From assembly GCA_964540005.1 (NCBI GenBank), contig CAZILN010000310.1, positions 1 through 16,356 on the forward strand: DNA of 16,356 bases, given 5' to 3'. Positions 8,761-15,487 of this stretch are shown one piece after another. The stretch's first letter is position 1, and the number at the start of each line of letters is the position of its first letter. A program made the translations under genes and the position numbers. Source of the DNA: CAZILN01 sp964540005 (GTDB lineage Bacteria > Bacteroidota > Bacteroidia > Bacteroidales > SM23-62). The notes beneath the pieces were generated by a model. That model was given only the letters and a program-made list of their open reading frames with translations. It was not told the origin of the DNA and ran no database searches.

Positions 8761-9468
8761 TTACCAGATAACTGGAAAGAGCCGGTATTTTGTCTTTTGG
8801 ATATAGGATTTATACCCATCCAGTTCATTCTGCAGCGTCCTGTCTTCCATACTGGTCCTGATTACCAGTGTGATGGCTGCAAGGAGTCCGGCAAATAAAC
8901 CATAGAAGGATCCAAGAATGAGCGGAGCAGCCATATGACAGAGTATGATCCCGGTATACCCGGGGTGCCTGACCAGGCTGTATGGGCCATCCTGGATCAC
9001 TTTATGATCACGGTCGGTTTGTATGCGTACGTTGGTTTCAAAATGTGTATTGACATACATGGCCCAGTAATTCATTATGAACCCGATGGTGAATACTGCA
9101 ATACCGGGGATCATCCATGAGGCAGTGAGCCCGGACCAGTGATATCTTCCCACATCCAGTCCCATCAGGGCCGGCTGCAGGTAGAAAGCAAAGATCCCGA
9201 AGACCGGGACGAGGATCTTATCCCATGATTTGGAATCCTCTTTGCTTCGCCTTGCGCCGCGTACATTCATCAGGCCCGGATCCTTTACCGCGATCAGAAG
9301 GGTGCCGATGATATAGTATACCTGGATCATGATAAAATAGATCCATGCCCGCTTAAGATCCGTTTGTCCCGCACAGGAGAAGAAAATTGCAGCCATTATA
9401 CCCGGACCGATAATGAATCCGAAACATACTATGTAACCATACTTATCGAGGCGCTGTTTTTCTGTCAT
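8761..9468 (-). CDS. Isoprenylcysteine/phospholipid methyltransferase-like membrane protein (ICMT/PEMT fold)
   Basis: A 235-aa inner-membrane protein with five or more hydrophobic segments. The C-terminal half carries the family motif GPYSLVRHPGYTG (161-173), with the RHPxYxG signature that forms part of the S-adenosylmethionine site, followed by a hydrophobic pair of helices. A conserved acidic patch, SMEDRTLQNELDGYKSY, and the ending YRLFPVIW come next. These are diagnostic for the isoprenylcysteine carboxyl methyltransferase / PEMT superfamily. Bacteria have no CaaX-prenylated proteins of the eukaryotic type, so the substrate is unknown; a lipid, a quinone-like compound or a small thiol are options. 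Its ATG overlaps the stop of the upstream metallo-hydrolase gene by 4 bp (ATGA), which implies coupled translation and perhaps consecutive steps on one substrate. Confidence 0.85.
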   Translation of the reverse strand: MTEKQRLDKYGYIVCFGFIIGPGIMAAIFFSCAGQTDLKRAWIYFIMIQVYYIIGTLLIAVKDPGLMNVRGARRSKEDSKSWDKILVPVFGIFAFYLQPALMGLDVGRYHWSGLTASWMIPGIAVFTIGFIMNYWAMYVNTHFETNVRIQTDRDHKVIQDGPYSLVRHPGYTGIILCHMAAPLILGSFYGLFAGLLAAITLVIRTSMEDRTLQNELDGYKSYIQKTKYRLFPVIW

Positions 9469-10157
9469 TGATACTTATTTCTATACTTCCTGAAATTGTT
9501 CTCAAACCGTTCCCTGCTGATGGACCTTCCGTGTCCGGGGTAAAAAGTCTGACATCCTGTATCCGCCAGGATCTGCCAGGATCTCATCAGCCGGGAAATA
9601 TCATTGGCAAATGGTGGGAATATGGATTCCCTCATAATGCCAAACATGCTGTCACCCACAAAGGCATGCTTATTATCCATTATAAGGCTGACAGAACCAT
9701 TGGTATGTCCGGGTGTGGGAAGGATGTATGTGCCTGCTCCGAATTCGCTGATCTCATAACGGTCTTCAATCAGGATGTCAGCTGCAACTGCTTCATAAGC
9801 AGCAAGTGAGGGGTATAGCTTTCTACCCAGAAAGCTCAGGAGTTTTCCGGCTAAGGTGGTCCCGGCAGGAATATCAGTATACCCCCTGCCCAGGGAACCT
9901 GCTTCATTTTTATGAACCAGTATCTGTGCCCCGGTTTTTTCCCTGATCTCTCTGAGTCCGTCTACATGATCATAATGGGTGTGGGTAAGCAGGATCAGTT
10001 TTATATCGCTTAATCCAAGCCCGTTCCGGCTAATTGCCTGATATACAACCGAAAGATATTTTTTTGCTCCGACATCGATAAGCATTCCCTTCCCGTTTGT
10101 TATAATCAGGTATACATTCACCCTGCGGGTAGGTATACTGACTATTTTATAATCCAC
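9465..10157 (-). CDS. Metallo-beta-lactamase-fold hydrolase
   Basis: A 230-aa cytoplasmic protein with a complete binuclear metal site of the MBL superfamily: THTHYDHVDG (the HxHxDH at 59-64), the third histidine in PTPGHTNG (H151), the bridging aspartate in FVGDSMFG (D169), and the last histidine in YPGHGRS (H209). This set is typical of glyoxalase II-like or lactonase-like hydrolases rather than true beta-lactamases. No signal peptide is seen. The start is a GTG at 10157; an in-frame TAA lies directly before it, and the first strand (YKIVSIPTRRVNVYLI) belongs to the fold, so a later start would cut the domain. It overlaps the methyltransferase gene by 4 bp. The substrate is unknown; the coupling suggests a thioester, ester or lactone related to whatever the methyltransferase modifies. 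Confidence 0.9.
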   Translation of the reverse strand: MDYKIVSIPTRRVNVYLIITNGKGMLIDVGAKKYLSVVYQAISRNGLGLSDIKLILLTHTHYDHVDGLREIREKTGAQILVHKNEAGSLGRGYTDIPAGTTLAGKLLSFLGRKLYPSLAAYEAVAADILIEDRYEISEFGAGTYILPTPGHTNGSVSLIMDNKHAFVGDSMFGIMRESIFPPFANDISRLMRSWQILADTGCQTFYPGHGRSISRERFENNFRKYRNKYQ

Positions 10158-10190
10158 TTATAAAGGAATTTCTGCTGAATACCGTCAGTG

Positions 10191-10206
10191 CCAGGATTAA
10201 TCCTGG
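10191..10206. promoter_or_regulatory. 16-bp perfect palindrome, possible operator
   Basis: CCAGGATTAATCCTGG reads identically on both strands. It lies in the 91-bp gap between the zinc-ribbon gene and the metallo-hydrolase gene, 34 bp upstream of the latter's GTG start. A dimeric regulator site is the simplest reading. As RNA it could form only a 6-7 bp stem with almost no loop and no T-run follows, so a terminator is unlikely. Function is inferred from symmetry and position alone. Confidence 0.35.
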
Positions 10207-10248
10207 TAAATAAACATTTCTGTACTTCATGATGATGTTGATTTGATA

Positions 10249-10458
10249 CTATTTTTGCCCCAGGAACCAGGAAATGTGGGTACATTCGGTACAGATGAAA
10301 CAGGTGGCACTTTTGTTGGCCCAGTCAACATCGAAAAAGGAGGCAACAGCGGTGTTAAGCTGTGCACGTCGTGAAGTGAACATATTGTTTCCGCATACCG
10401 GGCAAATAAAAGGTTTTCCGTTAACGGTGGCTGTTTCGGGAATTTTTTTTCGGGCCAT
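10249..10458 (-). CDS. Small zinc-ribbon protein
   Basis: A 69-aa soluble protein with two CxxC knuckles, CPVC (C19, C22) and CTEC (C56, C59), that should bind one zinc ion; an extra cysteine (C53) sits just before the second pair. Between them is SRRAQLNTAVASFFDVDWAN, and the end is ISWFLGQK. The pattern fits the small zinc-ribbon 'nucleic acid-binding' proteins found widely in bacteria, whose function is not established. The start is an ATG; the 120-bp AT-rich region between this gene and the divergent symporter gene holds the likely promoters of both. It may be read through into the metallo-hydrolase gene 91 bp downstream, across the palindrome. Confidence 0.85.
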   Translation of the reverse strand: MARKKIPETATVNGKPFICPVCGNNMFTSRRAQLNTAVASFFDVDWANKSATCFICTECTHISWFLGQK

Positions 10459-10554
10459 GATTCGAATTTTTTGTATTAACTGACAATTTATATATAATGC
10501 ACGTAAATAAGAAACCGGGAATAATAATAAATTAATACTTTTAACTGCTGCACC

Positions 10555-10585
10555 TGTGAACTTTGAACTTTCGAACTTGTGAACT
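10555..10585. repeat. TTCGAACT-type tandem repeat, copy 1
   Basis: Four degenerate 7-8 bp units in a row: TGTGAACT (10555-10562), TTGAACT (10563-10569), TTCGAACT (10570-10577) and TGTGAACT (10578-10585). The last unit contains the GTG start of the symporter gene. The 13-mer AACTTTCGAACTT (10566-10578) recurs exactly at 14690-14702. See the second copy. Confidence 0.75.
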
Positions 10586-11949
10586 ATAGGCTGACCAACG
10601 GACGGATTATGGCATATGCTTCGGGTATGGTCGGCTGGAGCATACTGATCAATGTTATTTCGGTGATGCTTATCTATTTCTACATGCCACCCGGGAATTC
10701 CGGTCTGGTCCCACTGATCCCGCAGGTTACCTATTTGAAGATATTTTCTGTTCTGGCCCTTATTGTTGCTGGCGGAAGGCTTTTTGATGCCCTGACCGAT
10801 CCCCTCATTGCCTGGAAGAGTGACCGGTCGATATTTAAACGAGGAAGGAGGATACCCTTCATGAGGGTCGGCTGGATACCTGCCTTTGTATTCTGCCTGG
10901 CGGTATTTATACCCTTAAACCATGCAGTGAGCAGGGAGAATACCTTTTTCCTGATAATCAATCTTACCCTGTTTTACCTCTTTCTTACCCTATATTTTAT
11001 TCCATACAATGCATTAATGCCGGAGCTTGCCCCCGGCGGCAGGGATAAGATCAGGCTTTCTACATGGCTGTCACTAGCCTATGTTCTGGGAATGATTTTT
11101 GCGGCACAGACTCCTCTGCTGGCCGATCTTGTCGAGAACCGGTTTCAAATTCAGCACAGGATCTATTCCTTCCAGATCGCCATCGGTGTTTTTTGTACCC
11201 TGGCAGGCATTTTCCTTGTGATTCCTATTCTGTTCATAAATGAAAAGGAATGTTGCAAGGGTGAACCTGCCAGAATACCCTTCAGACAATCGATTTTGCA
11301 AACCCTGAGCAACTACAATTTCAGGCTTTTCCTGTTTGCTGATTTTTCATATTTCATGGCTGTTGCCCTGATCGCCAGTGGAATGCTTTATTATTTAAAG
11401 GTGCTGTTAGATCTTGAAGAGGCAATGAGCAGTTCGGTTTTTGGCCTGATGATAGTAGTTTCAATCCTTTTTTATCCACTGGTGGTTCATATCTCAAAAT
11501 TCATCCGGAAAAAGTACCTTATTTCATTCGGATTGATTGTAATGGGCCTTGTATTCCTTGGAATATTTTTCCTGGGTAAGCTTCCCATGGGTCCCAGGGT
11601 ACAGATATACATGTTCGCCCTTCTTGCTTCCATTCCTGTTGCCATTCTTGGGATCATACCCTATGCTATCATCGCTGAAATAGCACAGCTCGACGGGCTT
11701 CGGACCGGACTGCGCAGGGAAGGCATGTATTTCGCCGTCAGGAATTTTTTTTATAAACTGGGCATGACCAGCGGCATAATTTGTTTTACCATCCTGACAC
11801 TCTGGGGAAAAGATCCGGGAGATGACCTGGGAATCAGGTTAACCGGCCTGCTGGGTTGTATTCTCTGTATTATTGCAGGACTTACTTTCCTTGCCTATAA
11901 AGAGAAGAGTATTCTTAAGGAATTAGACAGTTATACAGATAAGGGGTGA
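10579..11949 (+). CDS. GPH/MelB-type sugar:cation symporter (major facilitator superfamily)
   Basis: A 456-aa inner-membrane transporter with about twelve hydrophobic segments. The N-terminal LTNGRIMAYASGMVGWSIL matches the opening helix of the glycoside-pentoside-hexuronide:cation symporters. The family motif after helix 2 is visible as DALTDPLIAWKSDRS followed by KRGRRIPFM, and FIPYNALMPELAP corresponds to the conserved segment of helices 4-5. It probably imports a mono- or oligosaccharide with Na+ or H+; linkage to a fucosidase makes a fucose- or glycoside-type substrate plausible but unproven. The GTG at 10579 is the first usable start after an in-frame TGA at 10564; it lies inside the tandem repeat. 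An ATG at 10609 would remove part of the first conserved helix. The gene is transcribed alone, divergent from the zinc-ribbon gene and convergent with the gene ending at 12012. Confidence 0.88.
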   Translation: MNYRLTNGRIMAYASGMVGWSILINVISVMLIYFYMPPGNSGLVPLIPQVTYLKIFSVLALIVAGGRLFDALTDPLIAWKSDRSIFKRGRRIPFMRVGWIPAFVFCLAVFIPLNHAVSRENTFFLIINLTLFYLFLTLYFIPYNALMPELAPGGRDKIRLSTWLSLAYVLGMIFAAQTPLLADLVENRFQIQHRIYSFQIAIGVFCTLAGIFLVIPILFINEKECCKGEPARIPFRQSILQTLSNYNFRLFLFADFSYFMAVALIASGMLYYLKVLLDLEEAMSSSVFGLMIVVSILFYPLVVHISKFIRKKYLISFGLIVMGLVFLGIFFLGKLPMGPRVQIYMFALLASIPVAILGIIPYAIIAEIAQLDGLRTGLRREGMYFAVRNFFYKLGMTSGIICFTILTLWGKDPGDDLGIRLTGLLGCILCIIAGLTFLAYKEKSILKELDSYTDKG

Positions 11950-12011
11950 TTGATACTGGTGAGGTCAGAACTGATCTATGATTCTGAAATCAGGATGGGG
12001 TTGCCGGGTGG

Positions 12012-13547
12012 TTATTCTTGTTCTTCCATTAAGCGGTTGATCCTTATCAGGGCCTCCTCAAGAGGTTCATCAGGGATAATATAGTTATATCTGCCCCAGA
12101 ATGACGGGTCAGACCCTCCCAAAAGATCTGTGAAAATCTGGTCAGTACGAGCCATTTCCCTTCGCCGGAATTTCTGAATATTCAAGGTGTCAGTCTGGTT
12201 GACAGCCAGCTCGGATGTTATAATAAAATTATTTCCGAAGAGCTGCCCTTTTCTTCTGATCCTGAATTTATTTTCAACGCGTATCAGGTTGAGGTAATAC
12301 TTATCATTGTTCTTTTCATATTTGACCTGGTATGCGGCACTCAGGGGCTTGACCGTTAAATCCCTGGGTTTCCTGACTACCAGGTAACTCGAAGCCTGGT
12401 CTATCATATCAGGCATCATCTCAAATTCAATTCCGAGGATGGCAAGTGTTGTCATATCGATATAGATCCTTCCCTGGTAATGAGGTGGTTCTGTATATTT
12501 TTTTTGCTCAAAATCAATGACATATGTGTAATCGTCCCCATACATTACAATATCCGACATCCTGTATTTATAGTAGTGTAAATAATCTTTTTGAAGAAAA
12601 TCCGGATGTGTTTTAATGATGTCGAGAATGAGGCTGGTATTTATGCCACCTTTAAGCTTCATGCTTATCGTATCGGTAAGATCAAGGGCAATATTCTTCC
12701 TTCCCCTGATTATTTTTACCTGCTCGTGCTCAAGCTCAGCGTCATAGGGCGGTTTATATATGCTGAGTACGGCTTCAGAGACTGCTACATAATGATTGTT
12801 TTTACGGATGGATTCCCGGTAAAAGGCCGTTTGCATTGTTGGAAAATCCGGATAATTGACTGAAATCTTATCCATGGCGGATGTGATCAGGGAAACCGGT
12901 TCTGTCCTGCGGATGATGACTTCCTGTATAGGTATATACTCCGGATTCAGGTAAACCGGTCCTTTTTCCTGGCTCAGGAGGTATGCGGGGACCGAATATG
13001 GCAGGTATCCCAGGACAGAGATCCCGATGGTGTCTGCTAAATAAACTGTGCTGATTTTCAGCATGAACTCACCTTCAGAGTTAGAAATGGTTCCGGCATT
13101 CCTCCCCATAAGGGCAACCGCAGCATAAGGTATGGCATCACCTGTGGATTTATTGAGAAGGGTACCTGATACGAAGATATAGGAACCGCTATTCTCACGA
13201 TCCCCTGAAGTAAGGGTATCTGACTTAATGTCGGGCTTATAGAGTACGATCTGGTTGGAAATCAGCTGGTACTCTATAGCAGGATCATTAAGGAGTCCCT
13301 GCAGGATATCATTCACAGGACTGGTTGAAGCAGTGATCTGGCATCTGCGCTGGTCGTCGATCAGGTCAGAATTATAAGAGAAATGGTAGCCTGTCCTGGA
13401 TTCAATGACGAGCAAAGCCTCGTAAAGCTGGCAGGTAGTATCGGGAACTGTAATGTTCCTGTCCAGAACAGTCTGCCCCCTGGTGTTAATTGAAAATAAT
13501 TGTATGCCGGTAAGAAGAATAAGTGATATAAGGCCTTTGCTGGTCAT
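12012..13547 (-). CDS. Exported STN plus carboxypeptidase-regulatory-like protein with no receptor barrel
   Basis: A 511-aa exported protein. A signal peptide covers residues 1-24 (LISLILLTGIQLFSINTRG, cleavage likely before QT). Residues about 35-105 look like an STN (secretin/TonB short N-terminal) domain, for example LLVIESRTGYHFSYNSDLI and ILQGLLNDPAIEYQLISNQI. Residues about 124-205 form a carboxypeptidase-regulatory-like beta sandwich (VSGTLLNKSTGDAIPYAAVA, GTISNSEGEFMLKIS). The remaining 270 residues, from TAFYRESIRKNNHYVAVSEA to SDPSFWGRYNYIIPDEPLEE, are a domain I cannot name; it is shared with the gene at 15488. A TonB receptor would show a plug and a barrel of about 700 residues here, and neither is present. 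It lies 57 bp after the FecR gene, probably in one operon, and is the likely output or signalling partner of the sigma/FecR pair. The location is periplasm or outer membrane. Confidence 0.85.
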   Translation of the reverse strand: MTSKGLISLILLTGIQLFSINTRGQTVLDRNITVPDTTCQLYEALLVIESRTGYHFSYNSDLIDDQRRCQITASTSPVNDILQGLLNDPAIEYQLISNQIVLYKPDIKSDTLTSGDRENSGSYIFVSGTLLNKSTGDAIPYAAVALMGRNAGTISNSEGEFMLKISTVYLADTIGISVLGYLPYSVPAYLLSQEKGPVYLNPEYIPIQEVIIRRTEPVSLITSAMDKISVNYPDFPTMQTAFYRESIRKNNHYVAVSEAVLSIYKPPYDAELEHEQVKIIRGRKNIALDLTDTISMKLKGGINTSLILDIIKTHPDFLQKDYLHYYKYRMSDIVMYGDDYTYVIDFEQKKYTEPPHYQGRIYIDMTTLAILGIEFEMMPDMIDQASSYLVVRKPRDLTVKPLSAAYQVKYEKNNDKYYLNLIRVENKFRIRRKGQLFGNNFIITSELAVNQTDTLNIQKFRRREMARTDQIFTDLLGGSDPSFWGRYNYIIPDEPLEEALIRINRLMEEQE

Positions 13548-13604
13548 TAATAATAATTGCTGTCAGGATATAAGTGATCAACAAAATAATAAATATATTA
13601 ATAG

Positions 13605-14651
13605 CTATTCTTCCATGGTGAGTATTATTGAAGTTTCCCGGCTGTCGTAACTGAGGTTAAAAGCAGTGCATAATACTTTCAGGACAGTATCTATTGGCTG
13701 ATCATTAAAATTTCCGGTAAAGCGGAAGGATGCTATGCTTTCCTGTTTGAATTGTATATTCGTGTGAAAGGTGCCGTTCAGTATCTTGACTACTTCATCG
13801 AGTTTCATTTCCCTGAAGACAAGCTCTTTGGTCTTCCATGACAGCAGGTTGTCATCTTCAGTCCTGTGCCTGGTAATAGTTCCGTCAGCGAGTTGACCGG
13901 AGAAGCCCGGTTCAATAACCATTGAAGAAGATCCCCTGCCGGTACCTGCAAGTTCAACCCGGCCGGATTCGACATAAACCTCTACTTTCTGACCCTCTTC
14001 AGATGTCCTGATATTAAAAGATGTTCCGATCACTTTGATAATTGCTTTACCGGCATGGACAATAAAGGCTTTGTTGCTGTCAGGTTTGACATCGAAGAAG
14101 GCTTCACCCCTCAGGTAGGCTTCCCTGGTATCAGCCTTTTTGTTTACCCGGTAATCCAACTGGCTGGCTGCATTCAGGAATACCTGGGAACCGTCAGGTA
14201 ATTGAAAGGATTGTTCGCTGTCCGGGGCTGCCAGATATGACAGGGTCCGGCCTGGGAGGAATACCCCGTTTGCCAGGCGGTTTGTCAACAGGTATGCAAT
14301 TCCCAGCATGATTACTACTACAACTGCCACCCGTATCAAAGACGTATTCAGGAATCTCAGCTTAGAAGTATTCTCACGGAGTATGAATGAGGGTCTCTCC
14401 CGCGGTTCTTCCTTTTTTCCTTCGCTGATCCTTATGCTCAGCTTATTCCATGCTTTGTCTACATTGTACTGTTCCTTATTCATTGTTCCTGTTTTATCCC
14501 ATTTATCCCTGAGTGATTCGAATAACTCCCTGTTCTCCTTATCAGCTGAGAGCCATTCATTTACCTCTGACCGGTCCTCTTCAGTTGACTCATCGTTAAT
14601 ATACCGGGCAAGCTGTTCCCAGTCAATATATTCGATTTTATCCTTATCCAT
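13605..14651 (-). CDS. FecR-family anti-sigma factor
   Basis: A 348-aa inner-membrane anti-sigma factor that should hold or activate the sigma factor encoded just upstream. The cytoplasmic N-terminal part contains YIDWEQLARYINDEST and NEWLSADKENRELFESL, as in Bacteroidota FecR proteins. One membrane helix lies at about 106-123 (LIRVAVVVVIMLGIAYLL). The periplasmic FecR domain shows SFQLPDGSQVFLNAASQLDY, LRGEAFFDVKPDSNKAFIVH and VIGTSFNIR. The C-terminal DUF4974-like domain begins at LVFREMKLDEVVKILNGTF. The frame is open up to an ATG at 14771, but that would overlap the sigma gene by 68 bp and translate the tandem repeat into FESYRFESYRF; the ATG at 14651 (MDKDKIEYIDW) fits the family better. 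It is 52 bp from the sigma stop and 57 bp from the STN protein gene. The usual signal is a periplasmic STN contact. Confidence 0.9.
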   Translation of the reverse strand: MDKDKIEYIDWEQLARYINDESTEEDRSEVNEWLSADKENRELFESLRDKWDKTGTMNKEQYNVDKAWNKLSIRISEGKKEEPRERPSFILRENTSKLRFLNTSLIRVAVVVVIMLGIAYLLTNRLANGVFLPGRTLSYLAAPDSEQSFQLPDGSQVFLNAASQLDYRVNKKADTREAYLRGEAFFDVKPDSNKAFIVHAGKAIIKVIGTSFNIRTSEEGQKVEVYVESGRVELAGTGRGSSSMVIEPGFSGQLADGTITRHRTEDDNLLSWKTKELVFREMKLDEVVKILNGTFHTNIQFKQESIASFRFTGNFNDQPIDTVLKVLCTAFNLSYDSRETSIILTMEE

Positions 14652-14671
14652 AATCTCAATTTTTTCAAACC

Positions 14672-14702
14672 TATAACTTTCGAACCTGTAACTTTCGAAC
14701 TT
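14672..14702. repeat. TTCGAACT-type tandem repeat, copy 2, between sigma and fecR genes
   Basis: Two 15-bp direct repeats, TATAACTTTCGAACC (14672-14686) and TGTAACTTTCGAACT (14687-14701), preceded by a decayed TTTCAAACC (14663-14671). Each consists of a 7-bp and an 8-bp subunit, as in copy 1. It fills most of the 52-bp gap between the sigma stop and the FecR start. The 13-mer AACTTTCGAACTT at 14690-14702 is identical to 10566-10578. Confidence 0.75.
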
Positions 14703-14703
14703 C

Positions 14704-15252
14704 CTAGCTTTCCAGGTATTCCCCCATGTTTTTACGGAATACTTTAAGCGCCTGGCCCATATAGGCCTCAACTGTCTTTACCGAAACCGACAAGCGCTCG
14801 GCAATTTCCCTGTATTTCAGTCCCTCAAACCTGCTCAGGCTGAATATCTGCCTCCCCTTCTCAGGCAACTCTTTCATACAGGATTCTATTAAGAGGTTCA
14901 GTTCTTCAAGTTCAATAAGATCCTCTGTATTGCTGTTTCCCCTTTCGGATTCATAATACTGCTCATCCAGTGAAATGTCCTTCCGGCGGTGTGCCATCAG
15001 ATTGACTGAGTTATAATAGACCGCTTTAACAAGGTAGGGTTTTACTGCAGATGTAATATTGAGTTCCACCCTTTTCTCCCATATCCTGTAAAACAGTTCC
15101 TGCACTATCTCTTCCGCCGTATCGTGATCATTCAGATAATTATATGCAACAGAACATAAATAGGAATAATACCTCCTGAACAGTGTTTCATAAGCCCCGA
15201 GGTCACCAACCTTAATCCTGTTAAACAAAACGATATCTTCCTTACTCATCAT
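14704..15252 (-). CDS. ECF-type RNA polymerase sigma factor (Bacteroidota FecI-like)
   Basis: A 182-aa sigma-70 family factor of the extracytoplasmic function class. Region 2 spans about residues 20-90 (YETLFRRYYSYLCSVAYNYL, DTAEEIVQELFYRIWEKR), which binds core polymerase and the -10 element. Region 4 spans about 125-175 (LPEKGRQIFSLSRFEGLKYR, then EIAERLSVSVKTVEAYMGQA), a helix-turn-helix for the -35 element. The length and the VQELFYRIWEKR and SVKTVEAYMGQALK segments are typical of Bacteroidota ECF factors paired with FecR proteins. The gene begins with two consecutive ATG codons (15252 and 15249), either of which could be used. It is the first gene of a three-gene unit with the FecR and STN proteins. 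A GC-rich hairpin lies 21-41 nt before the start and may affect its expression. Confidence 0.93.
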   Translation of the reverse strand: MMSKEDIVLFNRIKVGDLGAYETLFRRYYSYLCSVAYNYLNDHDTAEEIVQELFYRIWEKRVELNITSAVKPYLVKAVYYNSVNLMAHRRKDISLDEQYYESERGNSNTEDLIELEELNLLIESCMKELPEKGRQIFSLSRFEGLKYREIAERLSVSVKTVEAYMGQALKVFRKNMGEYLES

Positions 15253-15273
15253 CTGGTTTTTTCCTGATACAAA

Positions 15274-15293
15274 ACCCGGGGGGATATCCGGGT
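15274..15293 (-). promoter_or_regulatory. GC-rich hairpin in the leader of the sigma gene
   Basis: ACCCGG (15274-15279) and CCGGGT (15288-15293) form a 6-bp stem with an 8-nt loop. On the minus strand the stem is followed by TTTTG and then TATC, which can pair with the GATA just before the stem. It lies 21-41 nt upstream of the sigma start codon. It could be an attenuator-like hairpin or a protein-binding inverted repeat; the T-run is only four bases. Confidence 0.35.
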
Positions 15294-15341
15294 ATCTGTT
15301 CTTTAATATTCATAGGTGATCCGTTGTGTAAAGGTAAAGAA

Positions 15342-15416
15342 GAAATTGGAAGAAATGACAGGAAGTATACAGTCAACTGATTAGTGGTTAGAATTCCCTG
15401 TCATTCTCCCAATTTC
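15342..15416. repeat. Long imperfect inverted repeat in the gap upstream of the sigma gene
   Basis: The arm at 15342-15362 (gaaattggaagaaatgacagg) is the reverse complement of 15397-15416 apart from one mismatch and one gap, with a 34-bp spacer. The gap at 15253-15487 (235 bp) holds no gene. It lies about 72 bp beyond the stop of the gene at 15488, so it could also end that transcript, though no T-run follows. Confidence 0.5.
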
Positions 15417-15474
15417 AAATCCCTACTATCTCTCTCCGCTGTTAGCGCAATCATTCTCACCAATTACAAACCCC
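15401..15474. repeat. Imperfect 23/24-bp direct repeat
   Basis: 15401-15423 (TCATTCTCCCAATTTCAAAT plus CCC) and 15451-15474 (TCATTCTCACCAATTACAAA plus CCCC) agree at all but two positions and one inserted base. The first copy doubles as the right arm of the inverted repeat starting at 15342, so three related segments lie within about 130 bp. The second copy ends 13 bp before the stop of the gene at 15488. Confidence 0.5.
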
Positions 15475-15487
15475 ATTATGAGTTTCT

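Noticed and set aside
10458..10579. Bacteroidota promoter elements (TTTG / TAnnTTTG) in the divergent gap
   Set aside because: Only partial matches such as TATAAATTG were seen in very AT-rich sequence; chance matches cannot be excluded.
11950..12011. Shared terminator between the converging symporter and STN genes
   Set aside because: Only 5-bp stems (for example TGATT/AATCA) were found, with no T-run on either strand.
12012..13547. TonB-dependent receptor (SusC-like)
   Set aside because: Only the STN and carboxypeptidase-regulatory modules are present; the 511-aa length leaves no room for a plug and 22-strand barrel.
14652..14771. N-terminal extension of the FecR protein starting at an ATG at 14771
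   Set aside because: It would overlap the sigma gene by 68 bp and translate the tandem repeat; the conserved FecR N terminus begins at the ATG at 14651.
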